The notes: a model not told the origin generated them from the letters alone. A stretch of DNA of 64,000 nt from Candidatus Methanophagales archaeon (GCA_024699715.1 JANPRD010000005.1:20284-84283); one strand, 5' to 3'; shown: positions 40,321 through 50,022, counted from the first letter of the stretch. A program made the numbers and translations.

Positions 40321-41495
40321 TCAGGCTGCAGGCGCATACCACAGCCTGAATGCGGGTATCCAATCGTCATACTCTTTTCCATTTGCGTCCCTGAACAGCG
40401 TGCAGGTGATGTTCCCGCCATTCACTTGCTTATAATGTGCGTGTATTATCTGCGGATAAGAGCCCGTTTTTATGATGTAATTGTAGATTACACCCTTCTC
40501 AAGTGTGAGCGTTGTGTTGAATGAGAGATTGTGGTAGTCAGCGACGTGGTAGCCGTTCCACTCTGCAACAGCACATTCTCCAGTGGTTTCATTCCATATT
40601 TTCACATATTCAATATGACCGCCAGTGCCAGCGCACGGATATGAGTATATTCTGTTCACCGTGATGTTTCGGCTGGGGATGATAGTGCCGTAATGCGTGC
40701 CTGAGATGCTGGGGTATGTTCCTCTGCCCGTGTCAAATTCATTTGAGCCACCGTAACATTGATTATCAATACTTTGGGCGAATTCTCAGGCGTCATGTCC
40801 ATACTACTGCTCCAATACCATGTGACGACATCGCCATCTTCCACCACATATTCAGCCGCACCGACCATGGGCATCGGTTCATCAGGATAATTCACCCAAT
40901 ACATCCACCCGCTCCAACCTTCATTTGGTATATCTGCGATGGAATCAACGAAAAGAATGCCCCATTCATCCGAAACAGTGTAATTGAACCCGCCGGCATG
41001 TGCTGCTGCATCCAAAGCTCCGAGTGCGGTCGTGCAGTTCACAACATATTCTTTTCCGCTATTGTGTGCAGTTACATTGAATGTAGTTCCATTTATCAAT
41101 GTTACATCGCCTTGCCAGATGATTTCTTGTGGCGCTTCAAGTGAAATGTTAAGAAGTATTCCCCCATTATCAATATCCGATTGCGTTACTTCATGCTCTA
41201 TTGTCTTTAACTGGTCGCAACATGAGGCGTTGAACCTGAGTATGTCGCCTGCATTCACATCATTACTGTCAAGAATGAGCTGATAATAGTTAATTGCATT
41301 CGTCTCCGCCTGCCACTCCGCACCTGTGTTCAGATTTGATATGCTCACTGCAGGATTATCGCACGGCTCGCCACCGCTTGTGCTGACCCAGCCGCAAATC
41401 ACGAACGGCGAAGGCTGTGCTATCACATGTGCCACCACCGCTGCCAAGCACACCACCACAATAACGAGCAATGCTGCGGATATTCTCCCTCTCAT
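40321..41495 (-). CDS. Secreted DUF4430-type surface protein, one frameshift
   Basis: Signal peptide (ISAALLVIVVVCLAAVVAHVIA), then an Ig/carnitine-like GWVSTSGGEPCDNPAVSISN module, then a DUF4430 (transcobalamin C-terminal-like) domain with ALGALDAAAHAGGFNYTV and GWSGWMYWVNYP. A shift at about 40740 leads into FDTGRGTYPSISGTHYGTI and SYPCAGTGGHIEYVKIW, a module ending NWIPAFRLWYA-like, seen in methanogen surface proteins. Joined, it has about 390 residues. A very strong GGAGGTGA site precedes the ATG. It is the first gene of the unit that continues into the giant gene 38 bases downstream. Confidence 0.7.
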
Positions 41496-41529
41496 TTTTT
41501 GTCACCTCCTTTTCATCGTTTGTTCCTAT

Positions 41530-41582
41530 GTATCAAATTAAATTTTTTCTTCTTATTTCGATTCTAATCCAAAAGGGTAAAA
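41530..41582 (-). promoter_or_regulatory. Shared surface-gene promoter element, copy B
   Basis: On the minus strand TTACCCTTTTGGATTAGAATC (41560-41580) is followed, 25 bases centre to centre, by the AT-rich AAAAAATTTAATTTG TATA region. The same two blocks with the same spacing occur before the dockerin gene at 54304. The element is about 85 bases upstream of the 41495 start. Confidence 0.55.
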
Positions 41583-41857
41583 AGGATGAACGCAGCGAAT
41601 ACAAAAAGCATACACCGATCGCTCTAATCTATGACCGTGAACACCGAGAAGCGGATGCACAAATCTCCCCCTCTTTTCTGATCTTATGCTTTCGCTGGAA
41701 AGCCAGGTGTGAAGCGTATCGCCTTGAGGCACTGCGCACTGCAAATGCACACATGACTATAATAGCTAATCGCTTGTTTTCCAGTTTTTCGCTCGTTTTC
41801 GCTCTTTTCCTTCACAGTTCTTACTCTCTACGGTTCTTACTTGACCCTTTTTAACCA
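41583..41857. other. Non-coding stretch downstream of the 43297 gene
   Basis: About 275 bases between the shared promoter element and the stop of the 41858-43297 gene. Short open frames are present but have no ribosome sites or recognisable motifs. A minus-strand peptide AVPQGDTLHTWLS faintly recalls the VPYGTPQGDYSG end of the adjacent gene, so it may be a decayed duplicate. I see nothing else. Confidence 0.4.
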
Positions 41858-43297
41858 CTATGATTGCACTGCCGTTAAGGTTATTGTTCCGCTATAGTCT
41901 CCTTGAGGCGTTCCATAAGGCACGAACAGCTTGAAATCCACATTTTCAAGGCTGAGTTCTCCCGCAGGCATGTTCACATCGAAGAACCGTTCCACGCTCA
42001 TGTCATAGTAGTTTTGTTCTCCCGGTATATTATCAATTCTGACCCCGATATTATTATTTGCGATTACATTACCGTTGGAAGTCATATTTGTCCCGCTTAC
42101 ATACACATCAATTATCACATTACCGATGTTCCGAATGGTAGCATTGTTCAGCGTTGACATGTTTTCATCGCCGAGCACTTCACGCATCTCGCCGGGGTTG
42201 ATCGGTCCATTACTTGAAAAGTTAATTATATTTGTATCAAGTTCAAGAGCGATTGCAGTTTGGTAATCAAAAGTGGTGGAGTTACTGCCTGTTAAGTTGC
42301 TCATATCAGTTGCGGTGACATTCACCGTGTAAGTTCCATTAGCGTAATAGAAGCTCATGTTGAACGTTCCATTGAAAATTGCTGTTTTCGTGTCGTGAGA
42401 AACCAAGTTTAATGTGACTGGACTGTCGGCTACGGTATATGGACCTGTTATCACAGCCACTACTGTATTTATATCATCCCAGCCGTTGGGGTCGCTAACC
42501 ACCGCAGATATGTTAACAGTCTTATTTGCACCTGGAATCGGGTTTATCTGCACTCCTTCTTCCGCAGCAGATTCGTCAGGCGTTACCGTTATGCTCTCCA
42601 CTACTGGTGCCTCCGCTGGTGTCGGCAGTGTGAGATTGAAGTTGAACAGCCCGCCGTTGTTTATTTCGCTCTGCGTTACCGAGTGGTTCGTGGTGTTAGA
42701 TTGAGTTCCATCCGAGACATTGAATTCAAGCACATCCCCAGCACTCACATTTGTCGCATCAAGAATGAGCTGATAGTAATTATAACTTGCATTTGTCTCT
42801 GCATGCCAATGCATGCTCGTGTTCTTATTCGTGATGTTCACTGTTGAACCATTACAAGCAATACCGTTATTGTAATTGACCCAGCCGTAGATAATGAAAG
42901 GCGTTCCCGGCGGCGCTTCAAGCGTAATATTAAAGTTAAACAGCCCACCGTTATTCACCTCCGTTTCGGTTACGGCATGATTGAGCACTTTAGACTGCTC
43001 TCCATCAGGGCTCGTGACATAGAACTGCAAAACTTCGCTGACATTCAGGTCAGTTCCGTTAGCGAGCGTGAGCTCGTAGTAATTATAACTTGCGCTTGTT
43101 TTAGCAGTCCATTCATTGCTGTTGTTCACATTTGTAATGCTCACTGTGGGATTCTTGCATGCCGTTCCGTTCTTGTAGAACACATTGCCGTGAATTATGT
43201 ATGGTGTTGAAGGCGGTGGTGTCGCAGTAACAACTAATACAGCTGCAAGCAGTATTGCTAACACTAATAATGCGGACAATAATCCTTCCGTCCTCAT
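41858..43297 (-). CDS. Secreted repeat protein with filament/S-layer-like C-terminal domain
   Basis: Exoprotein of 479 residues: signal peptide (LLSALLVLAILLAAVLVVTA), two copies of a module of about 85 residues (NGTACKNPTVSITN and NGIACNGSTVNITN, each followed by YNYYELTLANGT or YNYYQLILDATN), a PDPNKTVNISAVVSDPNG-type domain, then IALELDTNIINFSSNGPINP and IRNIGNVIIDVYVSGTNM. The last two domains recur in the proteins at 43304 and 45569. Numerous N-glycosylation sites. The C-terminal domain resembles TasA/camelysin-like filament subunits in layout; that is inference. It has no anchor, so is released or assembled extracellularly. Confidence 0.7.
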   Translation of the reverse strand: MRTEGLLSALLVLAILLAAVLVVTATPPPSTPYIIHGNVFYKNGTACKNPTVSITNVNNSNEWTAKTSASYNYYELTLANGTDLNVSEVLQFYVTSPDGEQSKVLNHAVTETEVNNGGLFNFNITLEAPPGTPFIIYGWVNYNNGIACNGSTVNITNKNTSMHWHAETNASYNYYQLILDATNVSAGDVLEFNVSDGTQSNTTNHSVTQSEINNGGLFNFNLTLPTPAEAPVVESITVTPDESAAEEGVQINPIPGANKTVNISAVVSDPNGWDDINTVVAVITGPYTVADSPVTLNLVSHDTKTAIFNGTFNMSFYYANGTYTVNVTATDMSNLTGSNSTTFDYQTAIALELDTNIINFSSNGPINPGEMREVLGDENMSTLNNATIRNIGNVIIDVYVSGTNMTSNGNVIANNNIGVRIDNIPGEQNYYDMSVERFFDVNMPAGELSLENVDFKLFVPYGTPQGDYSGTITLTAVQS

Positions 43298-43303
43298 CTT
43301 ATC

Positions 43304-44380
43304 TCACCACCTCAAATTTCCATTCTTCACACCTGTCCCGCTCACCCTCCTTACCATTCCAGCAGCAGTCCCATGTTTTGGAGCGTATGTAACATTCACT
43401 CTGACATAATCTGTGCCGATATATGAGCGAAATGTCAACCACCAGAAGCTCCATTGCGGGCTGTTTTGCTCCACTATTATGATAAGTGAGCCGTTATCAT
43501 CAATGTAGTCACCGATATTTTCCGTTATGCTCCCCTCAAGTGTCATGAAAACATCTGTTTTCCTATCTAACTGCTCATACTCACCGGTTTTAAAGTTCCA
43601 GATGTAAAGTGTTGCACCACAAGTTCCCCATATAGCTCCCATGCCTTTCCACAGGACATCAAGCTTTTTTATGCTCGTCTCAGGTTCTGCAATATCAAAT
43701 TTGAACCTGTGTATTGCATAGTAGCCATCGTCTCTTGTAAAGTCTATTTTCATTATTTCATCGTCTTTACTGATTAATTCATAATGCCAGCGCTTAAACT
43801 CTATATCTGGAACATCGTTAGTGGCTGGTGGCTTCGCATTATGCTGATATCCGTATGCCCATTTATCCGTTCCTGCACCTTTTTTGAAATCATATGTGAC
43901 AACTGCCACTCCATATAGATAAGTGAAGTTCTTTGAACCGACACCTGTTAATCCTCCTTTATCTTTTGCCGTCACATCCACCTTGTAATCGCCTTCACTG
44001 TGATTAGACAGGTTGAATGTCCCTTTGTAGACCGCAGTGGTCACATTGATAACACTATCGAGATGCAAGCTCACAGGACTATCCTCAACTATGCTCGGAC
44101 CTGTGATGTTCGCTATGACACTAATTATGTCATCATATCCATTTTTATCCGTTACTGTTGCAGTAATTGTAACTGTTTTATTCGTTGTCGGGTCGGGATT
44201 AATCACTTGCACGCCCGGTGTTTCCGGCATGTCGTCGGGTGCTAATTCCACATGCACGGTCGGAGCAGTGTTAAGAACGGTCGCATTCATGCCCGCATTC
44301 GCTGCATAAGCAGGTAGATAGTTCATAGCCAGCGATGCCACTAACATTACCGCTATTACAAGCACACATCTTTCATTCAT
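43304..44380 (-). CDS. Secreted protein sharing the PDP-NKTV domain
   Basis: Exoprotein of 358 residues with signal peptide (VIAVMLVASLAMNYLPAYA). The first domain (VQVINPDPTTNKTVTITATV, then NGYDDIISVIANITG and GGLTGVGSKNFTY) is paralogous to those at 41858 and 45569. The second half (DFKKGAGTDKWAYGYQHN to YIGTDYVRVNVTY) is a beta-rich module typical of methanogen surface proteins, with DYIDDNGSLIIIVEQNSP. Function unknown. Its start overlaps the 44377 gene by four bases and its stop is six bases before the 43297 start, so all three form an operon. Confidence 0.7.
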   Translation of the reverse strand: MNERCVLVIAVMLVASLAMNYLPAYAANAGMNATVLNTAPTVHVELAPDDMPETPGVQVINPDPTTNKTVTITATVTDKNGYDDIISVIANITGPSIVEDSPVSLHLDSVINVTTAVYKGTFNLSNHSEGDYKVDVTAKDKGGLTGVGSKNFTYLYGVAVVTYDFKKGAGTDKWAYGYQHNAKPPATNDVPDIEFKRWHYELISKDDEIMKIDFTRDDGYYAIHRFKFDIAEPETSIKKLDVLWKGMGAIWGTCGATLYIWNFKTGEYEQLDRKTDVFMTLEGSITENIGDYIDDNGSLIIIVEQNSPQWSFWWLTFRSYIGTDYVRVNVTYAPKHGTAAGMVRRVSGTGVKNGNLRW

Positions 44381-45633
44381 TCTCTCTTACACCCCCTTTT
44401 CCTCCTTTTATGACTGAACGCTAAGAATATGGATATAAATGAGAGCGCAATAAGAGCAAAAACAGCCTCAAAACCCGGTATTCCATTCTTATCTTCTCCC
44501 GATCCTTCTATTTCTGGCACCGGAACGCTAAATGAGACCTCCTTCTCCTCCGTTTCTTTGCCTGCGTAGTAAACACGACCCCTTATTGTATAATTTCCGG
44601 GTTTCAAGATTTTATAGTAAGACACGAGATTAGCAGTCTCGCCGACTTCTACGAACATCTCTTCACTTTCCAGAACATCAAGCAAATTGCCCTCGTGGTA
44701 TATTTCACCCTTGAACTTCGCCATTGTGTCTATCTCACCGGTGTTCTTGAAATGCGCCACGACTTTTATCACGATGTTCACCAGTGGCTCGCCCTCTATT
44801 GAGAGACCTTGCAGCACGCCTCTTCTTGTGAGCGAGCCAAAAGGCAGGATTTTGAAATGCAAGTCTTTTGTGGCAAGGACTTCATCGCCGAGTGAAACTG
44901 TCACATTTGCCACATAATCTCCCGTATCTCTACCGGTAGTGTTCCAAAGAACCTTAATAGTTCCCTCTTTGCCGGGATTTATGCCTGTTTCTTCATGCAC
45001 GAAGCTGTCAACGACGCCCTCTCCCGTTTTTGTTATCGTAACAGCTATCTTCGGTCTCGCAATTACATTCCCTTCGTTCTGAAAGACAACTTTTATCTTA
45101 AGCGGGTAGCCCACTTCAGTGTCCGCAGTTGTGATGCTCTTCACACTGCCTTTCAGTATTTGCGTGCCCGTTACCTGAATAAGCACCTTTGATGGAATGC
45201 GGATGACCGCATGGGCAACCGCACCTTCTTCCCCTCCTCCCTTTGGAATGCTCCGTGCATAAATTGTCGCAGTGTAATTGGCATTTGCCACATCTGCGGG
45301 TATGTTAAACTTCACGAGAACGCTTGCTTTGCCTTTTCCCGGTATCGTAACCTTTTTTATCGGCGTATTCGGCTCTTCAGGTTTGTAAAATGAAATCCAG
45401 TCAGCACATTCGCCTTCCGCAGTGAGCTCAAATGTGCCTGCTTCATCGCCAGTATTAAATATTGTTATCGTCCTTTCATACATTCCACCTCTAAGTGCAT
45501 CGTTGATTGTGATGCTTGCTGGCGATATACCGAGACCAATACCCGCATTTGCAGTAGTAAAGCATAAACTAATCAAGAATACTGCGAGCACTGCTGCCGT
45601 CAACTCCATCTCTTGCATTCCTTTTCGCCTCAT
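44377..45633 (-). CDS. Cell-surface protein with PGF-CTERM-like anchor
   Basis: Protein of 418 residues with a signal peptide (LTAAVLAVFLISLCFTTANA), NEW3/CARDB-like beta-sandwich repeats (GGMYERTITIFNTGDEAGTF, IKVVFQNEGNVIARPKI, VVAHFKNTGEIDTMAKFKG) and a C-terminal sorting signal GIPGFEAVFALIALSFISIF followed by a basic KRRKR tail. The PGF-hydrophobic-basic pattern is the PGF-CTERM signal processed by archaeosortase A. Probably a membrane-anchored component that presents or assembles the secreted proteins encoded next to it. Strong GGAGGTGG ribosome site. Confidence 0.78.
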   Translation of the reverse strand: MRRKGMQEMELTAAVLAVFLISLCFTTANAGIGLGISPASITINDALRGGMYERTITIFNTGDEAGTFELTAEGECADWISFYKPEEPNTPIKKVTIPGKGKASVLVKFNIPADVANANYTATIYARSIPKGGGEEGAVAHAVIRIPSKVLIQVTGTQILKGSVKSITTADTEVGYPLKIKVVFQNEGNVIARPKIAVTITKTGEGVVDSFVHEETGINPGKEGTIKVLWNTTGRDTGDYVANVTVSLGDEVLATKDLHFKILPFGSLTRRGVLQGLSIEGEPLVNIVIKVVAHFKNTGEIDTMAKFKGEIYHEGNLLDVLESEEMFVEVGETANLVSYYKILKPGNYTIRGRVYYAGKETEEKEVSFSVPVPEIEGSGEDKNGIPGFEAVFALIALSFISIFLAFSHKRRKRGCKRE

Positions 45634-46580
45634 TTTCCACCTCCATTTCTTTTTTCCATCCCAAATTTTTCCATCTCAAAAAGAAAAAAAGGAAAAAATT
45701 TATTTGCTCTTTCCTCTTTTCCATGCTACACACTGGCTTATGATAACATACAGGCTCAATAGTAAGCGTTCCAGCGTAGTTACCGTGCATCGTTCCAGCG
45801 GGAACTGACAGTTTATAATCTGCAGCAGTGGCTTCCCCAGGCGCAATGCTTATTCCGAAAGATACTGCCGTCGTAGTTAATGTCTTAGTTGACCCTTCTA
45901 CCGTGCTACTTGTGTTTCCTGAGAACAGTATCTCTGGATTACTTGCATTATCCGTTATGCTCTGCTTCACATCTATATTGACATTGCCGGTGTTCTTTAT
46001 CGTCGGCTTACCATCTCCCGTAGAGAAGTTATCATCTCCAGTAACAGTTGAACTGCTACCAGGGTTAATCGCTCCGAAGTCTACTGAAGAGAAGTCAATC
46101 TCAAGTGCGCATGTTATTCCAACTGTAAAAGTGCCTGTGTTCGTGCCTGTCAGCCCACCACTATCCGTAGCTGTGACTTCCACGGTATAACTACCGTTGG
46201 GTGTGGTGCATTTCAGATGGAGTGTTGCTTCATATTTTCCTGAAGATGAATTGTATGTCATTAGCACTGGCAGTGTTTCTGTTATGTTACCACTCGCATC
46301 ATTGCCATTACTGTCTTCTCAATGCTGTTATTTCCACTTTGCTTATGTCATCCGCACCGTTGTCATCACTCACCGATGCCTCAACTTTAATGGGCGTAGT
46401 ATCTGGGCAGGGATTTAAAGCTACAGAGCTTGGAGTTACGGTAACTTCAGTAACTTCAGGAGCTACATTGTTCACGCTCGCACTTGTAGTCGCAGTATCA
46501 CTCATTGCCATCGGTATTCCTAATGCCATCGCCACCATTCCCGCCACCAAAATCGCTATTATTTTACCCCTTGCACTCAT
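45569..46580 (-). CDS. Small secreted filament/S-layer-like protein, frameshifted
   Basis: Starts at 46580 behind GGAGGTGATG with signal peptide GKIIAILVAGMVAMALGIPMA, then the shared domain (DTTPIKVEASVSDDNGADDI). A shift at about 46318 continues as DSNGNDASGNITETLPVLM and GGLTGTNTGTFTVG, then CALEIDFSSVDFGAINPG and PTIKNTGNVNIDV, closely paralogous to the C-terminal half of the 41858 protein. After GNYAGTLTIEPV the frame runs into non-coding DNA; the natural stop is probably near 45738 in another frame, so the 3' boundary is uncertain. About 280 residues. Likely the simplest member of the family and a candidate filament subunit. Confidence 0.65.
45668..45712 (-). terminator. T-rich terminator / promoter zone before the 45633 gene
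   Basis: On the minus strand AAATAAATTTTTTCC is followed by TTTTTTTCTTTTTG. Runs of T are the usual archaeal terminator for the gene ending just upstream, and the AAATAAAT block could be the TATA box of the 44377-45633 gene. Both roles are plausible. Confidence 0.45.
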
Positions 46581-46625
46581 TTTTCCGCATCACCTCCTAT
46601 TCATTTTTTATTTTTCCTTCTTCTT

Positions 46626-46660
46626 TGCCCCTACATGGTTTCTCACCATGTTCAGGGGCA
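46626..46660 (-). promoter_or_regulatory. Leader hairpin upstream of the 46580 gene
   Basis: TGCCCCT plus ACATGGT (46626-46639) pair with ACCATGT and AGGGGCA (46645-46660), leaving a five-base loop and a two-base bulge. The 14-bp stem lies about 46 bases before the start codon of the secreted protein gene. On the minus strand no T-run follows, so it is unlikely to be its terminator; it may be an mRNA leader structure. Confidence 0.45.
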
Positions 46661-46911
46661 TCTCCTCCTTTTTCATTCGCCTTTTCACATTCCACATCGT
46701 TTTATTTCCTTCCTTTTATTTCTTATTTCTTCATCCTCTAAGCATTATAAATAACATTATGGAATGAAAACATGTGCAGAAAACAGGGGTCGGCGGTGGC
46801 GTCTCTGTAAGGCGAAGAGAGAAAATGCTTGCACTGCAGAGCGCATCGTATCCCAAACTCGGAATGAATTTGTGTCCGTATCCATGAGTTGCATGCTTCA
46901 TTGCCGACAGC

Positions 46912-46941
46912 CGAAAAAAATGAAAAGGGGAATTAACCCCT
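46912..46941 (-). terminator. Terminator of the 49805 gene
   Basis: Five bases after the stop, AGGGG-TTAATT-CCCCT forms a hairpin followed on the minus strand by TTTCATTTTTTT. The arrangement is a typical stem plus T-rich tail. Confidence 0.6.
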
Positions 46942-46946
46942 ATCAC

Positions 46947-49805
46947 TCAGTTCTCCGCATGAACCGCATCCAGTGCCATTATTCTCGGCTCTAACCACGT
47001 TCCTGGCTTTGCTATTTTGATGTATTTGACGCTGCCCCAGTTACCGTGGAAATCGTACCGTGTCCATCTCCATGAATTGCATGTTTCATTGCCGACAGCT
47101 GTCCAGTTCTCCCCATCTGAAGATACATACACACTGAAGTTTACTGGGAAGAAGCCCATCTTTCTGACCCAGACACTGACATTCCTGCACACTGGTATTG
47201 TCCGTTCCAGCTCAATCGCTATCTCGGCATCTCTGAACAGAATTGCACCTATGCGGTCTGGCTCGCCCAGTGCACTTCTCGCAAGTATAACATGCTTCTC
47301 GTAGTAGACGCTGGCTCCGTAGCTTTCTATGGAGGCGAACGCATATACCCTGCCACCGCCGATTGTGAAGACGATGCCGTCCGCAACGGCAGGAGAAGAG
47401 CCGCCCTCAGGATAGCTCCATATTATCTTGCCTGTGAATGCATCTAACGCATAAGTCCCTGCATAGCCAAAGAAATCACTACTGGGCTTGCCTACGAACA
47501 CCTTACCATCTGCAACCGCAACCGACTGCGTCCATCCCCCTATTCCTTCGCTCACATTTGTTGCCCATAGCAGCTCGCCAGTTGTCGCATTGAAGCAGTA
47601 TGTCTGTATATCGCTGAATCCCGGACATCCTCCAGCCACATACACATTTCCATAAGCCACTGCCGGTGTTGAATCAGTCCGCTGTATTTTATGATGCCAT
47701 AGAATCGAGCCGTCGGTGGCATTCAAAGCGTAGATGTCGCCATCGCCATAGAAGTTGTATGTCGTAACATATACGATTCCATTTGAAACCGTTGGAGAGC
47801 CGCAGGTGTCAAGCGGAAGTGCCTGATGCCATATCACTTCTCCAGTATCCGCATCAACGCAATACACATGCCCGCCCGGATATACCCAAGTGGTGAGGTA
47901 GAATTTACCATCTGCGTATGCAGGCGTTCCCTGTGCGTATGCGGTTCCCCACGAGCCCGTGTTATTTTCTGTGAATGTCCACAGCAATTCGCCAGTCTCT
48001 TCATCAAGGCAGTAGTAGTGGCGACCCTGCCAATCGTTCGTGACGACCTTGCCGTCTGCAATCACGGGTCCGCCGTTGCATGATGCTTCTCCAGTCGGAT
48101 TCACGAACTTCCATATTAACTCACCGGTAGATGCATTAATGCATCTCGTCTCCTTGCCAGTGGCTGTGAACACCTTGCCATCGTGGTATGCAGGCGAAGA
48201 CCACGAACCCCACTCAGGTGTCGGAATACTGACATTCCAGAGTATATTGCCTGTGAACGCATCAAAGCAGTAAAGTTGAGCATTTTCGCCTCCGCTCCAT
48301 CCTGTAGGACCACTGTAAACAAAGACCTTGCCATCTGCGACCGCAGGCGATGTGCTTCCAATCGCAGATATGTCATCGCTGACCCATAGCGTCTTGTTCG
48401 TGTTCGGTGCTTCTGATGGCGAGAATCCGAGATGCTTTTCATCGTAGTGGAACTGTGACCAGTCTGTGCGCTTGATGATGACTGATGTTCTTGTGTAATC
48501 GTTGTTCGTCTCGTTGTATTCTTCAACCTCGTTTTTCGTGTCAGCAGTCGCACTCAGCACATGTCCTCCGAGTTCTGTTGGCGTCCATGCGTATTCAAGC
48601 TCGGTGCTTTCTCCCGCTGCAAGCGATGCAACCGTCTGCTCGCCCAGCAATTTGCCATCAACAGAGAGCGAGACTTCAAACGAGCCTGCATCCAAGACGC
48701 CGATGTTCTTCACCAAAACACCGAAAACATTCTCCTCGTTCACATATCCGGGCGTCTTCAACGCAATCCTTACAATCACGAGGTCAGGCTTTGACTCAAG
48801 AACGGTTACATTCTCACAGTATTCATTGTTCGTCTCGTCGGATTCCTCAATCTCCTCGTTAGAGTCTGCGATGACGCAGAGTTCATACTCGCCTGCATGC
48901 GTTGGCGTCCATGTAAAGCTCAAGTTCACGCTCTCGTTTGCTTTAAGACCTGCAACACTCACAGTGTCAACCACACTGCCATCTGCGAGAAGCGAAACAT
49001 TGAACGCACCTGCATCTCCTTCTCCGATGTTACTGACAGTTGCATTGATAGTGTTGTCCATGTTTGCATAAATTTCAGGCGTTGTGAGTTCCGTAACGGC
49101 GAGGTCAGGCTTCTTGCACGGCAGACACTCAAGCACATTCTCAATGCAGTTGTTCGTCTCGTTGCTCTCAACAATCTCATTATCGCTGTCCGCACAGACC
49201 TTGACCGTGACATTCGTTCCACAGGGACATTCAAATGGTCCGACCGTGTTCGTGTAGCTCTCGCCTGCGGGCAGTGCTGGAACAGGGTCTTTCAAAACAT
49301 CAACGCCATTAATCGTGATTGTCGTGTTGCTCTCGCCTGCATCTGCCTCTCCCTGATTGCAAACCGTGTAAGTCACACTGAACGTGCCATCCGCATGCAG
49401 TTCCTCCGACTTCTCTGTCAAGACGAGGTCGGGCAGTGCCAGTGTAATATTCATCGTGAATCCTCCCGCATTTATTTCATTCTGCGTTACCTCATGCTCT
49501 ACCGTCCTTGACTGGTTGCATCCTGACACTTCTATCTTAAGGATGTCGCCAGCACTCACATTTTCGCTGCTCAGCACGAGCTGATAGCGGTTTGATGCAT
49601 TCACCGTCGTAGCATACCAACTCTCGCCCGTGTTCAGATTCGTTATTTGAACGCTTGCTCCGTTGCATGGATTGCCTGTTGCGTCATACACATAACCATC
49701 AATCATAAACGGTGTCGGCTGTGCTATCATATGTGCAACGCTCACCATGCAGATTACAAGTGCGAACAGCACACCTAATATCTCCCGCTTGTTCATTTTT
49801 CTCAC
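46947..49805 (-). CDS. Secreted CARDB / PQQ-propeller / F5-8C domain protein
   Basis: Exoprotein of 952 residues, intact. A signal peptide (REILGVLFALVICMVSVAHM) is followed by the NPCNGASVQITNLNTG module also seen at 41495, a CARDB-like domain (FSVTYTVCNQGEADAGESN), two more CARDB domains (each closing with NETNN or DETNN), a PQQ-type beta-propeller (TDWSQFHYDEKHLGFSPSEA, then repeated CFDAFTGNILW / CLDEETGELLW blades) and a C-terminal discoidin-like domain (SVYYEKHVILARSALGEPDR to YDFHGNWGSVKYIKI). Probably an extracellular binding protein. Catalytic PQQ ligation is not evident. A GTG start at 49805 with GGAGGTG upstream is chosen. Confidence 0.82.
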   Translation of the reverse strand: MRKMNKREILGVLFALVICMVSVAHMIAQPTPFMIDGYVYDATGNPCNGASVQITNLNTGESWYATTVNASNRYQLVLSSENVSAGDILKIEVSGCNQSRTVEHEVTQNEINAGGFTMNITLALPDLVLTEKSEELHADGTFSVTYTVCNQGEADAGESNTTITINGVDVLKDPVPALPAGESYTNTVGPFECPCGTNVTVKVCADSDNEIVESNETNNCIENVLECLPCKKPDLAVTELTTPEIYANMDNTINATVSNIGEGDAGAFNVSLLADGSVVDTVSVAGLKANESVNLSFTWTPTHAGEYELCVIADSNEEIEESDETNNEYCENVTVLESKPDLVIVRIALKTPGYVNEENVFGVLVKNIGVLDAGSFEVSLSVDGKLLGEQTVASLAAGESTELEYAWTPTELGGHVLSATADTKNEVEEYNETNNDYTRTSVIIKRTDWSQFHYDEKHLGFSPSEAPNTNKTLWVSDDISAIGSTSPAVADGKVFVYSGPTGWSGGENAQLYCFDAFTGNILWNVSIPTPEWGSWSSPAYHDGKVFTATGKETRCINASTGELIWKFVNPTGEASCNGGPVIADGKVVTNDWQGRHYYCLDEETGELLWTFTENNTGSWGTAYAQGTPAYADGKFYLTTWVYPGGHVYCVDADTGEVIWHQALPLDTCGSPTVSNGIVYVTTYNFYGDGDIYALNATDGSILWHHKIQRTDSTPAVAYGNVYVAGGCPGFSDIQTYCFNATTGELLWATNVSEGIGGWTQSVAVADGKVFVGKPSSDFFGYAGTYALDAFTGKIIWSYPEGGSSPAVADGIVFTIGGGRVYAFASIESYGASVYYEKHVILARSALGEPDRIGAILFRDAEIAIELERTIPVCRNVSVWVRKMGFFPVNFSVYVSSDGENWTAVGNETCNSWRWTRYDFHGNWGSVKYIKIAKPGTWLEPRIMALDAVHAEN

Positions 49806-49923
49806 ATCTCACCTCCCAAATGCTTTTTTCTCTCACCCACACACATGCCCACACACATACCATACCACACCATTTCTTGCCATTTTCACGCCTTTTCCCA
49901 TCCTTTTTGCGCATTTCATCCAC

Positions 49924-49962
49924 AAAAAAGAAAAAAAGGAAAGGAAATTTCCAACTTTTTAG
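49924..49962 (-). terminator. T-rich terminator of the cohesin-like gene
   Basis: On the minus strand CTAAAAAGTTGGAAATTTCC is followed by TTTCCTTTTTTTC. The same CTAAAAAGTTG-AAATTTCC block precedes a T-rich tract downstream of the dockerin gene. Confidence 0.5.
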
Positions 49963-50022
49963 CGTTTTTCTTCGCTTCCCTGCGTTGCGTTGTTAAGCCC
50001 GTTGCACTTTCAGCACAACGCC

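Larger units (their letters stand above)
46581..46946. other. Intergenic region with hairpin, terminator and a duplicated gene scrap
   Basis: 366 bases without an intact gene. It contains, from right to left, a terminator hairpin (46912-46941), a 31-base near-copy (46881-46911) of DNA inside the neighbouring gene, an AT-rich stretch, and a 14-bp hairpin (46626-46660) in the leader of the 46580 gene. No other coding signal. Confidence 0.6.

Noticed and set aside
49840..49870. CA-dinucleotide-rich tract as a microsatellite feature
   Set aside because: Only a short imperfect CACACA-like run; too weak to call a repeat.
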